Positions 7,597-16,016 of a stretch of 40,113 nt of DNA are shown in pieces; within the stretch, counting starts at the first letter, position 1, and each line of letters starts with the position of its first letter. The notes beneath the pieces were generated by a model. That model did no database searches. It was not told the DNA's origin and was given only the letters and a program-made list of their open reading frames with translations. The DNA comes from an uncultured Anaerolineaceae bacterium (lineage in GTDB: Bacteria; Chloroflexota; Anaerolineae; Anaerolineales; Anaerolineaceae), in assembly GCA_938020565.1 (NCBI GenBank), contig CALIHP010000059.1, positions 1-40,113 of the forward strand. Reading direction: 5' to 3'. The position numbers and the translations under genes were made by a program.

Positions 7597-8589
7597 ATGG
7601 CCGGGTATACGCTGCCTTTTATCATTACGAATAAAGCGCTCAGGCTGGTTGCGACGATTTCAGAGAAGACTGAAAAAGTCGCCGGCCACGGAGCGTTGGA
7701 CGTCAGGCCGCGGCTGCGCCGGAATAATCGGATCCGATCGATTCATGCCTCGTTGAGGATTGAGGCGAATTCCCTTTCGCTTTCCGAAGTCCGCGACGTT
7801 ATCGACGGACGCGCCGTGATCGGGAATCGGATCGAAATTCAGGAGGTCAAAAACGCGTTTCGGGCCTACGATCAGCTTCAGAAGATAGACCCGTATAATC
7901 TTCAGGACCTGAAGCGGATTCATGGGGTAATGACCGCTGGGGTGATCGCCGAATCGGGCAGCTTCCGAAAAGGCGAAGAGGGCGTTTTCTCTGGGGATCA
8001 GTGCGTTTTTATCGCGCCGCCGGCTCGGAATGTCCCGGGCTTGATGGCTGAGTTATTTTCATGGATGAAGGCGAATCGTGCGGAGATTCATCCGCTGATC
8101 CTGTCCGCGGTTTTTCACTATGAATTCGTTTTTATTCATCCGTTTTCGGATGGGAACGGCCGGATGGCGAGGCTTTGGCATTCAGCGCTGCTGGCTCAGT
8201 GGCGTCCTGTATACGAATCGATTCCGTTGGAAAACCAGATCGAAAAATTTCAGGATGGATACTATGAAGCGATCGCCGCGTCGAATCGGAGCGGCGATTC
8301 TACCGGCTTTGTCGAATTCATGCTGGAACGGATCGATCAGGCTCTCGACGAAGTTCTGGATCAGCTGCGTATCGCGGGAGCTGAAACGAGCGTGTATATC
8401 GGAAAGCTGTTGAATGTCATGGCATACGGGGTCTCCTATTCGGCGGTCGAGCTGATGACGCTGTTGGGGCTGAGGTCCAGAGAAACGTTCCGCAAGCATT
8501 ACCTGACGCCGGCGATGAATCAGGGACTTGTCGCGATGACGGTTCCGGAGAAACCGAAGAGCCGGAACCAGCGCTACGTCAGGAGATAA
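7597..8589 (+). CDS. Fic-family protein (probable AMP transferase) with C-terminal winged helix
   Basis: A 330-residue protein with the complete Fic active-site motif HPFSDGNGRMAR near residue 180; in this family it transfers AMP from ATP to a target hydroxyl. The upstream segment ASLRIEANSLSLSEV (about residues 50-65) resembles the class II inhibitory helix, although the residue after the key Glu is Ala rather than Gly/Asn. The last 70 residues (YSAVELMTLLGLRSRETFRKHYL) look like a DNA-binding winged helix, common in Fic proteins of this size. The ATG has a GGGAG-like site close upstream. Its 3' end overlaps rnhB convergently by 16 bp. The target protein is unknown. Confidence 0.88.
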   Translation: MAGYTLPFIITNKALRLVATISEKTEKVAGHGALDVRPRLRRNNRIRSIHASLRIEANSLSLSEVRDVIDGRAVIGNRIEIQEVKNAFRAYDQLQKIDPYNLQDLKRIHGVMTAGVIAESGSFRKGEEGVFSGDQCVFIAPPARNVPGLMAELFSWMKANRAEIHPLILSAVFHYEFVFIHPFSDGNGRMARLWHSALLAQWRPVYESIPLENQIEKFQDGYYEAIAASNRSGDSTGFVEFMLERIDQALDEVLDQLRIAGAETSVYIGKLLNVMAYGVSYSAVELMTLLGLRSRETFRKHYLTPAMNQGLVAMTVPEKPKSRNQRYVRR

Positions 8590-9203
8590 GCCGCGGCGCT
8601 GCGGACCGGGGCGTAGGAACGCCGATGGATCGGGGAGACGCCCAGCGTTATCAGCGCCTCCTGATGAATCCGCGTCCCGTATCCCTTATGCCGCGCAAAA
8701 CCGTAACCGGGATATGCCGCCTCTGCGACGCGTTCCATCCATTCGTCCCGCGCCGTTTTCGCTAAAATCGACGCGGCCGCGATGGTCAGCGAGTCACGGT
8801 CTCCATGCGCCGGCGTCAGCTGGCGCATCCGCAGCGAATCCAGCCGGATAAAATCGATCAGCAGCGCGTCCGGCGCGGGCGTCAGGCCCGTAACGGCTCG
8901 TATCATCGCCAATTTCGTCGCATTTAAAATTCCGATTTCGTCAATTTCAACCGCGGAAGCGAACGCGATCGACGCGCCGACGCAGCGCTCTCGGATTTCG
9001 ACCGCCGCCGTTTTTCGCTCCGCCGGGGTCAGGAGCTTACTGTCGCGGATCGAGGCGGAAAACGACGCGTCCAGCTCGTTGGGGAAGATCACAGCGGCGG
9101 CGCTGACCGGTCCGGCCCAGGCTCCTCGTCCAGCTTCGTCAATCCCGGCGACACAAAAAAAGCCCTCCATTTGAAGAGCCTTTTCATATGTCAGCGTCGG
9201 CAT
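8574..9203 (-). CDS. rnhB: Ribonuclease HII
   Basis: Removes RNA from RNA-DNA hybrids and single ribonucleotides misinserted in DNA. The conserved GIDEAGRGAWAGPV (Asp and Glu of the DEDD site), DSKLLTPAER, LLIDFIRLD and KTARDEWM (last Asp) are all present. The start at 9203 gives a normal 209-residue protein beginning MPTLTYEKAL; an alternative ATG at 9233 would overlap the glycosyltransferase gene by 22 bp. Neither has a convincing ribosome-binding site, so translational coupling to the upstream gene (9 bp gap) is likely. GC-rich, native codon use. Confidence 0.93.
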   Translation of the reverse strand: MPTLTYEKALQMEGFFCVAGIDEAGRGAWAGPVSAAAVIFPNELDASFSASIRDSKLLTPAERKTAAVEIRERCVGASIAFASAVEIDEIGILNATKLAMIRAVTGLTPAPDALLIDFIRLDSLRMRQLTPAHGDRDSLTIAAASILAKTARDEWMERVAEAAYPGYGFARHKGYGTRIHQEALITLGVSPIHRRSYAPVRSAAAYLLT

Positions 9204-9211
9204 GATGCGCT

Positions 9212-9940
9212 TTATTTGTAAAGTCCTTTCCATGCGTTGATCCGGATCTGGACCAGTTCGCGGATCATCTTGATCGCGTCACTCCAGATATGAATCTTGC
9301 TCGATCCGTCGTAATACCATTGAACTGGAATCTCGACGATCCGCAGCCCCAGGCGCTGCGCAATGAAGAGGACCTCGGCGTCGAACGCCCAGCCGTCGAT
9401 TTTCTGCCTTCTGAACAGTTTTTCCGCCGCTTCCGCCGTGAAACATTTAAATCCGCATTGGGTATCCTTCAGGCCATGGACCGCGAGGATGCGGACGACC
9501 CAGTTAAAAACTCTGCCTGTGAAATGCCTGAGCTCCGGTTCGTTGTAGCGGACCGCGCCTTCGGCCTCGCGCGATCCGATCGCGACGTCGAACCGATCCG
9601 TCATTCGCGGCGGAAGGAAATTATAAATTTCGTCAATCGGCATCGAAAAATCAACGTCGGCGAAAAAGCGGAGCTTTCCCCGCGCGGCGAGCATTCCGGT
9701 CCGGACAGCGCGTCCTTTCCCGCGCTGATCGTCCTTAATCGCCCGGAGCCACTCGTACTTTTCCGCGTATGACTCCGCCATCTCGAACGTTTTATCCGAA
9801 CTTGCGTTCTCGACGATCAGGACTTCGATCGGGTATTTAAACGTCGAAACGAACGCCGCGACTTTCTCGATACAGCCCGGGAGCCGCTCCTGTTCGTTAT
9901 GCGCTGGGAGAATCAGCGAAAAGAAAATCTCTTGGGTCAC
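9212..9940 (-). CDS. Family 2 glycosyltransferase, dolichyl-phosphate mannosyltransferase-like
   Basis: A 242-residue GT-A enzyme of the DPM1/polyprenyl-phosphate sugar transferase kind. It has the N-terminal nucleotide-sugar site FSLILPAHNEQERLPGCI, the segment NASSDKTFEMAESY, the acidic metal-binding motif FADVDFSMP, and DTQCGFKCFTAEAAEKLF, typical of DPM1-like proteins. There is no long membrane domain, so it probably acts at the cytoplasmic face, moving a sugar from an NDP- or GDP-sugar to a polyprenyl phosphate. The start is GTG at 9940. It is transcribed with rnhB. The sugar cannot be assigned. Confidence 0.88.
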   Translation of the reverse strand: MTQEIFFSLILPAHNEQERLPGCIEKVAAFVSTFKYPIEVLIVENASSDKTFEMAESYAEKYEWLRAIKDDQRGKGRAVRTGMLAARGKLRFFADVDFSMPIDEIYNFLPPRMTDRFDVAIGSREAEGAVRYNEPELRHFTGRVFNWVVRILAVHGLKDTQCGFKCFTAEAAEKLFRRQKIDGWAFDAEVLFIAQRLGLRIVEIPVQWYYDGSSKIHIWSDAIKMIRELVQIRINAWKGLYK

Positions 9941-10040
9941 GTTTTTTGCCTTTTTGATTTTTTTGAGCCTGCCCGTATTTTACCATAATATTCGTCTAAA
10001 AATCAGGGGACGAAACATGTAATACCGATTTTCAAATTTG

Positions 10041-11354
10041 TTACTTCAACTCAATTGTAATAGTTGTATCGCCGTTTCCCAGCAGATCCTTCAATTCCGC
10101 CGGAGTCTTGTCCGTGATTCTTCCGAGCCTCGTGTAAGCCCAGGAATTGGAGCCATAGAAAACGACGATCTGGTTCCCGGAATACAGGACGATATCACCC
10201 GCCTCTGTTGTAGTCTGCACATCATTTCGCGGAAGGCTTGCGCCAAGAGAACCGACCTGCTCGAAAGTACTGTACATGGACAGTTGGATCGTAATCGGCT
10301 TATTCGCCGCCAGTTCCTTCAGAGCATCCACAGATTCGTTATCTTCCCACGCAACTTCTACCATGGTGTCGTCTATGATCATTTTCAGTTCCTTTCCTCC
10401 CCCCGTGATATTACCCGGAGCATTGTCCTGGGCATTCGCCGTTTCGTTCGCTCCCTCTGTAATGCTTTTCATAAACTCCAATGCCGCCCGGGCAGCATGG
10501 TCCATGTCCTTTCCATAGAAACCATGGTTCGCTCCTTCAATCCGGATCAGCCGCGCGTTTGGTAATGTTTCTGCTGCTCTCTCAGAATAGGAAATCGGTG
10601 CGATGGAATCCGAAGTCCCATGGATAATCAGGGCCCGGCCCGTATAACCTTTCATCACATCATAGATATCGAAGGACAAAGCATCGCGGTTATAAATACT
10701 TCCGATGGTCATTCCCATGAGATCCAGGGTCTCAGGAATGTCATTGAGATCCGGCGTCCGTTCCCTGGCATCATCCTGAAGTACATAGGCCGGATATAAT
10801 GCCACAAGTCCGGCAACATCGGAAGTCCTCGTTCCTGCTACATAGGTGGATACAAAACCGCCTTGACTTTCACCCATCAGGAAAATCCTGTCCGAATCAA
10901 ACCTTTCATCCTGCCGGAAATGATCGAGGATAGCTGCCAGATCAGCTGCTTCCGTAAGTACCGACATTTCCGTGGTCTTTCCATCGCTTCTGCTGCGGTT
11001 GCTGCCTCCTGTAAAATCATAAACGTAAACCGCGATGCCGTTCCCGGCGAGCACCTTCGCATACCCTTCCATGACAGAATGCGTTGCGCCAAAGCCATGA
11101 GAAAGGATCGCCAGGGGCATAGGCGCCGCTGCGGCTGGAAGATATAATTCGCCATAGATGTTCATCCCATCTCTGGAGAGTCCCAGTTCACTGACTGTGC
11201 AGCCTGTATTTTCCGCCCCTGGCACGTTAGAATCAGATGATTCTGATTTTGCTTCGGATATTGGCTTTTGTCCAGCCTGATCGGCAGAGCCGGCGCATTC
11301 AGAAAAGGAAAGGCTTAATATAAGGGCAAGGATTATTGTCATCAATTCTTTCAT
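10041..11354 (-). CDS. Secreted alpha/beta hydrolase fused to a cyclophilin-like domain
   Basis: A 437-residue protein with a secretion signal (LMTIILALILSLSFSEC; a Cys follows, but the lipobox is atypical with Glu at -1). Residues about 55-310 are an alpha/beta hydrolase: LSHGFGATHS, the nucleophile elbow GESQGG, LIIHGTSDSIAP carrying the acid, and GANHGFYG with the catalytic His. The last 115 residues (MIIDDTMVEVAWEDNESV to the end) match the cyclophilin-like fold of small bacterial proteins, here fused after a Gly/Asn-rich linker. It lies in a block with another hydrolase and a LysR regulator whose codon use is less GC-biased than the flanks, which suggests transfer from a Firmicute-like donor. 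Substrate unknown; an esterase is likely. Confidence 0.8.
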   Translation of the reverse strand: MKELMTIILALILSLSFSECAGSADQAGQKPISEAKSESSDSNVPGAENTGCTVSELGLSRDGMNIYGELYLPAAAAPMPLAILSHGFGATHSVMEGYAKVLAGNGIAVYVYDFTGGSNRSRSDGKTTEMSVLTEAADLAAILDHFRQDERFDSDRIFLMGESQGGFVSTYVAGTRTSDVAGLVALYPAYVLQDDARERTPDLNDIPETLDLMGMTIGSIYNRDALSFDIYDVMKGYTGRALIIHGTSDSIAPISYSERAAETLPNARLIRIEGANHGFYGKDMDHAARAALEFMKSITEGANETANAQDNAPGNITGGGKELKMIIDDTMVEVAWEDNESVDALKELAANKPITIQLSMYSTFEQVGSLGASLPRNDVQTTTEAGDIVLYSGNQIVVFYGSNSWAYTRLGRITDKTPAELKDLLGNGDTTITIELK

Positions 11355-11440
11355 AACCTGGACTCCATATATAGGTGTTGATCCCCTGCATTTTCACACA
11401 CTGCTTCACAGAAAATGGGCAGCGGCTGTCACAGTGACCG

Positions 11441-12442
11441 CTATTTCAGATGTTCAGCGAAGAAGCTTACCATTTTATCGAAAGGTATCGCGTCCTTGCC
11501 GCCTCCGTCATACAGGTCCGTATGTACTGCGCCCGGGATGATCATAAGCTCTTTATTATCCGCATACTTGCTGCCTTTGACCATGTTTTCATAGGCGTCT
11601 CTGCCCATATAGCAAGAGTGCGCGTTTTCACCATGTATGATCAGCACCGCGCTGCGAATCTCATTACTGTATTGCAGGATCGGCTGGTTCAGGAAGGACA
11701 TCGTGCCTATAGCGTTCCAGCCGTTATTGGAGTTCAGGGAACGCGCATGGTAACCACGATTCGTCTTATAATAATCGTAGTAGTCCTTTACGAACAGCGG
11801 CGCATCCTTTGGCAGGGGATCGACTACGCCGCCGCCGAGCTTATATACACCATTTTTATAATCCTCTGTACGCTGGACATTGAAAGCTTTCCTTGCTTCA
11901 AATCTCGCATCTTCACTGTCGGCGGAATCGAAATATCCCTTTGCCGCAATTCTTGTCATGTCATACATGGTGGATGCCACGGTTGCCTTAATCCGGGTGT
12001 CAAGAGCAGCCGCATTGATGGCCATGCCTCCCCATCCGCAGATACCGATGATACCTACGCGTTCCGGATCGACCTTGATATTTGTTACGAGAAAATCCAC
12101 TGCTGCCTGAAAATCCTCAGTGTTGATATCAGGAGATGCCATATAACGAGGATAGCCGCCGCTTTCGCCAGTGAAAGACGGATCGAAGGCAATCGTCAGG
12201 AAGCCTCTCTCTGCCATCGTCTGCGCATAAAGGCCGCTGGACTGCTCCTTGATGGCCCCGAACGGGCCCGAAACCGCAATCGCCGGGAGCTTCCCTTCCG
12301 CATCTTTTGGCACATACATATCAGCCGCCAGCGTGATCCCGTAACGGTTCACAAAAGTGATCTTACTGTGATTCACTTTATCGCTCTTTGGAAATGTCTT
12401 ATCCCATTCTGCCGTGAGATTCAATTTTTCTGCCTTCATCAT
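11441..12442 (-). CDS. Alpha/beta hydrolase with cysteine nucleophile (dienelactone-hydrolase-like)
   Basis: A 333-residue cytoplasmic alpha/beta hydrolase. It has LPAIAVSGPFGAIKEQSSGL (oxyanion region), AFDPSFTGESGGYPR, a nucleophile elbow GICGWGG with Cys in place of Ser, LIIHGENAHSCYMG and IIPGAVHTDLYD with the acid and His. The Cys nucleophile is shared with dienelactone hydrolases and YcjY-like proteins. AAAGGA lies 9 nt before the ATG at 12442. It is divergent from the LysR gene, with a LysR-type box between them, so it is probably the regulated target, and the downstream secreted hydrolase may follow in the same transcript. Substrate unknown. Confidence 0.85.
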   Translation of the reverse strand: MMKAEKLNLTAEWDKTFPKSDKVNHSKITFVNRYGITLAADMYVPKDAEGKLPAIAVSGPFGAIKEQSSGLYAQTMAERGFLTIAFDPSFTGESGGYPRYMASPDINTEDFQAAVDFLVTNIKVDPERVGIIGICGWGGMAINAAALDTRIKATVASTMYDMTRIAAKGYFDSADSEDARFEARKAFNVQRTEDYKNGVYKLGGGVVDPLPKDAPLFVKDYYDYYKTNRGYHARSLNSNNGWNAIGTMSFLNQPILQYSNEIRSAVLIIHGENAHSCYMGRDAYENMVKGSKYADNKELMIIPGAVHTDLYDGGGKDAIPFDKMVSFFAEHLK

Positions 12443-12547
12443 GATGATTCATCCTTTCTGCCTGCAGCAGTCTTTTGTCCGTTTTTCATTCTCCAATCTG
12501 ATTATAAAGCTGGTCCTTCCTATGATCAAATACCTGTTTCTTATGCT

Positions 12548-12572
12548 TTCCCATGCTATTATTGTATGGGAA
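12548..12572. promoter_or_regulatory. LysR-type binding box, T-N11-A
   Basis: TTCCCAT-N11-ATGGGAA is a perfect 7-bp inverted repeat with the 11-nt spacing and terminal T/A of LysR operators. It sits in the divergent intergenic region, 21 bp before the lysR start codon, as expected for autoregulation and activation of the opposite hydrolase gene. Confidence 0.75.
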
Positions 12573-12592
12573 GAGTATAAGGAGATATTGTC

Positions 12593-13462
12593 ATGGACAT
12601 TCGTACAATGCAGTACTATCTGGCCATTGTCAGGGAAGGTACGATCTCATCTGCGGCCGAGGCGCTTCATGTGGCGCAGCCGTCGCTTTCACGTCAGATG
12701 AAGGATCTGGAAGCTGAGCTTGGAGCTGCGCTCTTTGAACGTGGAAACCGTAGGATCACACTGACAGAGGAAGGGAGGATATTGCGAAGACGTGCCGAAG
12801 AAATAGTGCGGCTCATGCAGATGACGGAAGAAGAAATTGCCGGAGTTAAAAACTATGTCTCCGGCATGGTGCGCATCGGCGCCGGAGAATCCTGCACTTT
12901 CCATTACCTTTCCCGTACCGTAAGCCTCCTGACCAGAGAGCATCCGAATATACGCTTCCAGATCATCAGCGGCGATACACGGGATCTGATGGATGAGCTG
13001 AATAACGGGCTGATTGATTTTGCTGTCATATTTACAGAATTCGATCATTCCCTGTACCAGTCTATGGAACTGCCGTCCGAAGACATATTTGGCCTGTTGA
13101 TGCCGAAAAGCTGTGAACTGGCGAAGAAAAATGCGATCCGCATGTCTGACTTAAAAGGTCTCCCTGTTCTGATATCCAGGGCATCTGAGTCTTATTTTGC
13201 CAGTTCCGGCAGGTTTCCCGAGTTGGACGTCATAGCGACTTATAACCTGATCTATAATGCTTCTCTCATGGTAGAAGACGGCGTTGGATACGCCTTGTGC
13301 TTTGACGGGCTGATCAATACGACAGGAAATAGCCCGCTATGTTTCAGACCAATAACGCCTGCTGTAAAAGTAACCGGAACTCTTATCTGGAAAAAATATC
13401 AGGTGTTCCCCCCTGCAGTTCAGTTGTTTATCGAAAGAATTCTTGACAATATATCAGATTAA
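12593..13462 (+). CDS. LysR-family transcriptional regulator
   Basis: A 289-residue protein, the normal family length. The N-terminal winged HTH reads MDIRTMQYYLAIVREGTISS, then AAEALHVAQPSLSRQMKDLE and LFERGNRRITLTEEG. The effector domain follows from about residue 90. AAGGAG lies 8 nt before the ATG. A perfect T-N11-A inverted repeat in the divergent promoter region is its likely site. It probably controls the two hydrolase genes on the other strand; its inducer is unknown. The gene shares the less GC-biased codon use of those neighbours, so the three probably moved together. Confidence 0.92.
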   Translation: MDIRTMQYYLAIVREGTISSAAEALHVAQPSLSRQMKDLEAELGAALFERGNRRITLTEEGRILRRRAEEIVRLMQMTEEEIAGVKNYVSGMVRIGAGESCTFHYLSRTVSLLTREHPNIRFQIISGDTRDLMDELNNGLIDFAVIFTEFDHSLYQSMELPSEDIFGLLMPKSCELAKKNAIRMSDLKGLPVLISRASESYFASSGRFPELDVIATYNLIYNASLMVEDGVGYALCFDGLINTTGNSPLCFRPITPAVKVTGTLIWKKYQVFPPAVQLFIERILDNISD

Positions 13463-13694
13463 TAAAAGGCTGTGTCGAGGGGTATTAAAATACCGTTTGA
13501 AAGGATCGTTTTCCATGGAATCCAGTCCTCCCGGAATTTTTTTTCTTTTTTATTCTTTATTTTCCGGTTCCGCTCCGGCTTTCCTGTCAATTGCCGCCGT
13601 TGCTGTCTCTGCCGCAAGCCTTTTTTTTCACAAGCTCCTCGTTTAAACAGGATTCGCCTGGCGTCAATATATAGATGATGAAGCCCGGATAATG

Positions 13695-13740
13695 AAAAAA
13701 GGCGTCGCGACCGGTTCCGTTCTGGAACTTTCGAGACGCC
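13695..13740 (-). terminator. Rho-independent terminator of the ssb-translin operon
   Basis: On the minus strand GGCGTC pairs with GACGCC, with an inner GTTCC/GGAAC stem, followed by a run of T. It lies just after the translin stop codon. The 230 bp to its left (13463-13694) hold only a short palindrome, GGTATT-AA-AATACC at 13481-13494, and no convincing gene. Confidence 0.8.
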
Positions 13741-13750
13741 CCTGTTTCAA

Positions 13751-14410
13751 CTATTTTAGATGGGATAATTCGTGAGCTTCAATCGTTCGGCGCAGCAATT
13801 CTTTCAGCTTTTCTTCACGCAAACTTAACGTCAGATCAGCGCGCGTCCGCTCGACAATCCCGCGGAGCAGGTCCGTCTGCCGTCGGAGGCCATTCGTGAC
13901 CGCGTCCGGGTAATCCATGGTGATCAGGACCGAATAAATATCGTCCATTTCAGACAACAACATTTCCGCCTCATCCGAATACCCCATACGCAGGATATCC
14001 ATGCAACGGCGGCGCAATTCACCCGGCGTTTCCGCTAATCCGCGCAGAAACGTTGAAACCGGAACCCCTAAACTTTCCGGCGTTGGGAGCTCCCGCTTTT
14101 CGATAAACGCTGTCGTCAGGCTGGCTTCGCAGTACTCTTTAATGGCGTCCTGGGTATGTCCGGCGTAATACAAACCGGGAAAGTCCGTCAGCTCTTTGGC
14201 CATTTCGTTAAACAGCTTCCTTCCAGCGTCAAGATGCTGATGTGCTTCGGCGCTGTCGCCTCGATGAATCGCCCGGATTGCGTTAGCTGAAGCCCGTGTC
14301 AGCGCCCGGGCTTTGCTGAGCGCGTCGTCACGGGCTTTCGTTTCCGCTTCAAAAACCGCATGCGCTGATTCAGCGATCTGATTGATCGTTTGGGCTGTAG
14401 AATGGTTCAT
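13751..14410 (-). CDS. Translin-family protein
   Basis: A 219-residue, mostly helical protein resembling the prokaryotic translin family. Key stretches are FPGLYYAGHTQDAIKEYCEA (residues about 77-96), ELPTPESLGVPVSTFLRGLA, GELRRRCMDILRMG and MDYPDAVTNGLRRQTDLLRG, the conserved C-terminal part of translin. Eukaryotic translin binds single-stranded nucleic acids and with TRAX forms the C3PO nuclease; archaeal and some bacterial relatives exist but are little studied. The start lies 3 bp after the ssb stop, so the two genes form an operon ended by a hairpin terminator. A role with single-stranded DNA or RNA is inferred from this pairing. Whether it has the TRAX-type catalytic acids cannot be settled by eye. 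Confidence 0.8.
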   Translation of the reverse strand: MNHSTAQTINQIAESAHAVFEAETKARDDALSKARALTRASANAIRAIHRGDSAEAHQHLDAGRKLFNEMAKELTDFPGLYYAGHTQDAIKEYCEASLTTAFIEKRELPTPESLGVPVSTFLRGLAETPGELRRRCMDILRMGYSDEAEMLLSEMDDIYSVLITMDYPDAVTNGLRRQTDLLRGIVERTRADLTLSLREEKLKELLRRTIEAHELSHLK

Positions 14411-14413
14411 GAG

Positions 14414-14830
14414 TTAGAATGGGATATCGTCTTCGCTTGCGTCGCTTGTATCGAAATCGGTTGAGCCTGATTCGGTATTTTCGCTTCGTGAGCCGATCGA
14501 ACGGATCGTCGCGGCGTTAATCTCAAAAGATGCGCCGGAAGTCCCGTCGGATCGCTGAAAAACGCGCGGCCCGCCTGTATTCGGATCAGGAACAAGCCGG
14601 CCCTCGATGATGACCTTCGTCCCTTTTTTCAAGTATGTATTCGCAAATTCAGCCAACTTTGACCAGCAGGTGATCCGGAACCAAATCGTCTCCTTGACCG
14701 GCTGGCCCTGTGCATTTGAATACTGCCGGCTGGTGGCGACGCTGAACGACGTTACCGGAACGCCCGACGGCGTGTAACGCATTTCCGGATCCCGGCCGAT
14801 ATTTCCCGCAACTATAATCGTATGGAACAT
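14414..14830 (-). CDS. ssb: Single-stranded DNA-binding protein
   Basis: Binds and protects single-stranded DNA during replication and repair. The OB-fold domain (MFHTIIVAGNIGRDPEMRYT, then VTSFSVATSRQY, ETIWFRITCWSKLAE and LKKGTKVIIEGRL) covers residues 1-110, and the acidic C-terminal tail ends in DDIPF, the conserved partner-docking tip. The start at 14830 is chosen because AAGGAG lies 8 nt upstream; the longer frame from 14848 would include that site. Its normal replication-operon partners (rpsF, rpsR) are absent; it pairs with a translin gene instead. Codon use is native-like. Confidence 0.95.
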   Translation of the reverse strand: MFHTIIVAGNIGRDPEMRYTPSGVPVTSFSVATSRQYSNAQGQPVKETIWFRITCWSKLAEFANTYLKKGTKVIIEGRLVPDPNTGGPRVFQRSDGTSGASFEINAATIRSIGSRSENTESGSTDFDTSDASEDDIPF

Positions 14831-14996
14831 AATGGGAACTCCTTCCAAGTGTACAAAATAGCTTTATCGTTTTTTTTTGAGTGCGCCCCGTTCGCAGGTG
14901 CTTCCATTCTGGAACGCGGACAACTCTTGATTAATTGTCTACGGTCTATTTTATCGCAACTGAAGCGCTTTCGATTAAATATCCTCCTTATAAACG

Positions 14997-15029
14997 AAAA
15001 AAAGCCCGAAAGGAGGACAGGCTTTTTTT
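14997..15029. terminator. Bidirectional terminator-like hairpin upstream of ssb
   Basis: An A-run followed by GCC pairs with GGC followed by a T-run, around a 13-nt loop. Poly-A and poly-T on both sides let it work in either direction. It separates ssb from the low-GC region to the right. Confidence 0.6.
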
Positions 15030-15049
15030 CAGAAAAAGGAGTGCTGTTG

Positions 15050-15157
15050 ATGAAAGGAGGAACACCAACAGCTGAAACAGATAAAAAGAAGAATTTAGTT
15101 TTGCTGGTCGCAGGTGATTATAGACGATTGTCACGCCGTGTCAATAGTTTCGTATGA
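15050..15157 (+). CDS. Possible 35-residue basic peptide
   Basis: AAAGGAG lies 8 nt before an ATG that opens a 36-codon frame (MKGGTPTAETDKKKNLVLLV and an Arg-rich tail). No family is recognised. It sits directly after a terminator-like hairpin at the edge of a degenerate stretch, so it may be the first codons of a lost gene. Confidence 0.25.
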   Translation: MKGGTPTAETDKKKNLVLLVAGDYRRLSRRVNSFV

Positions 15158-15716
15158 CAATCGTTACATTTTGGTCGGAAGTGCAGGTTGAAAAAGTAAA
15201 TGCAACAGGAAACGGGAAATAAGGTTGCGTTGACTCTGTCAAAGAAAAGGTAACGATCAGCCTGACAAACAGCACGAAAAGAGCGATGTGAGCGGCTTTT
15301 GAAGCTGCCATATGTCTGCAACGGATGCACAGAGGAGCATAAGTGCGTGCTTCAAAAAAGGTAATACATGGCGAGAAAGGCTGAGGAACGGTACAGAATC
15401 TCTGGCTCGACGACTTCACGATTTATAAGTCGTAATTTCCATTTTTTTACATGCGAAAGGCACTTCCATTGAACGAGCATGAGCGTCCTGGCAAGCGCAG
15501 GTAAACTGTCAAAAGGGAAGCGTCTGCCAAAAGTTGAAATGCAAATATGGTATGTGAAATACAGAACGTATGCAGTGAACTGTTCGCTAAGCTCGGAGGT
15601 GTCAGTGCAGAAACCAAAGAACCGACTGAAATAGGCCGGCCTGGTAATGCATACTATCTGAGTAATACTTGACCCTGTGCTGATGTAATACGGTATACGA
15701 GTCCCTGATGTCTATT
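15158..15716. other. Non-coding stretch, nothing recognised except one hairpin
   Basis: No convincing gene lies on either strand. ACGACTT (15410-15416) pairs with AAGTCGT (15427-15433) and is followed by a T-run at 15442-15448, which looks like a terminator on the + strand. I looked for RNase P RNA, tmRNA and SRP RNA signatures and did not see them. It may be eroded mobile DNA. Confidence 0.4.
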
Positions 15717-15792
15717 TGGTGGACCTAGTGAGATTCGAACTCACGACCTTCTCAATGCCATTGAGACGCGCTCCCAACTGCGCTATAGGCCC
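15717..15792 (-). tRNA. tRNA-Ala (anticodon GGC)
   Basis: A 76-nt cloverleaf with encoded CCA. The acceptor GGGCCTA pairs with TAGGTCC and includes the G3:U70 wobble that identifies alanine tRNA. The anticodon loop ATGGCAT gives GGC, and the T arm reads GTGAG-TTCGAAT-CTCAC. It is followed 28 bp upstream on the same strand by a second tRNA-Ala. Confidence 0.95.
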
Positions 15793-15820
15793 GGGAATTG
15801 ATTCAATGAGAGTAACTCTG

Positions 15821-15893
15821 TGGACCTGGTGAGATTCGAACTCACGGCCTCTTCAGTGCGATTGAAGCGCGCTCCCAACTGCGCTACAGGCCC
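15821..15893 (-). tRNA. tRNA-Ala (anticodon CGC)
   Basis: A 73-nt cloverleaf without encoded CCA. The acceptor GGGCCTG pairs with CAGGTCC, again with G3:U70. The anticodon stem CTTCA/TGAAG encloses ATCGCAC, giving CGC. It differs from its neighbour mainly in the anticodon arm, so a tandem duplication followed by anticodon divergence is likely. Confidence 0.95.
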
Positions 15894-16016
15894 GTACTCA
15901 ATCCCTTAAGCTTCAATATTTTACATCACATCGTAAAAATCTGTCAAGGCGTCTTTCGAATTCGGTACAATTCTGTGAATAGTCTGTGATATTGTTTTAG
16001 AGAATGAGCTTGGAAA

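Noticed and set aside
11450..12580. 376-codon + strand ORF across the hydrolase gene
   Set aside because: Shadow of the minus-strand hydrolase, which has catalytic motifs and a ribosome-binding site.
15159..15716. RNase P RNA, tmRNA or SRP RNA in the gap before tRNA-Ala
   Set aside because: None of the conserved core sequences of these RNAs could be found on either strand.
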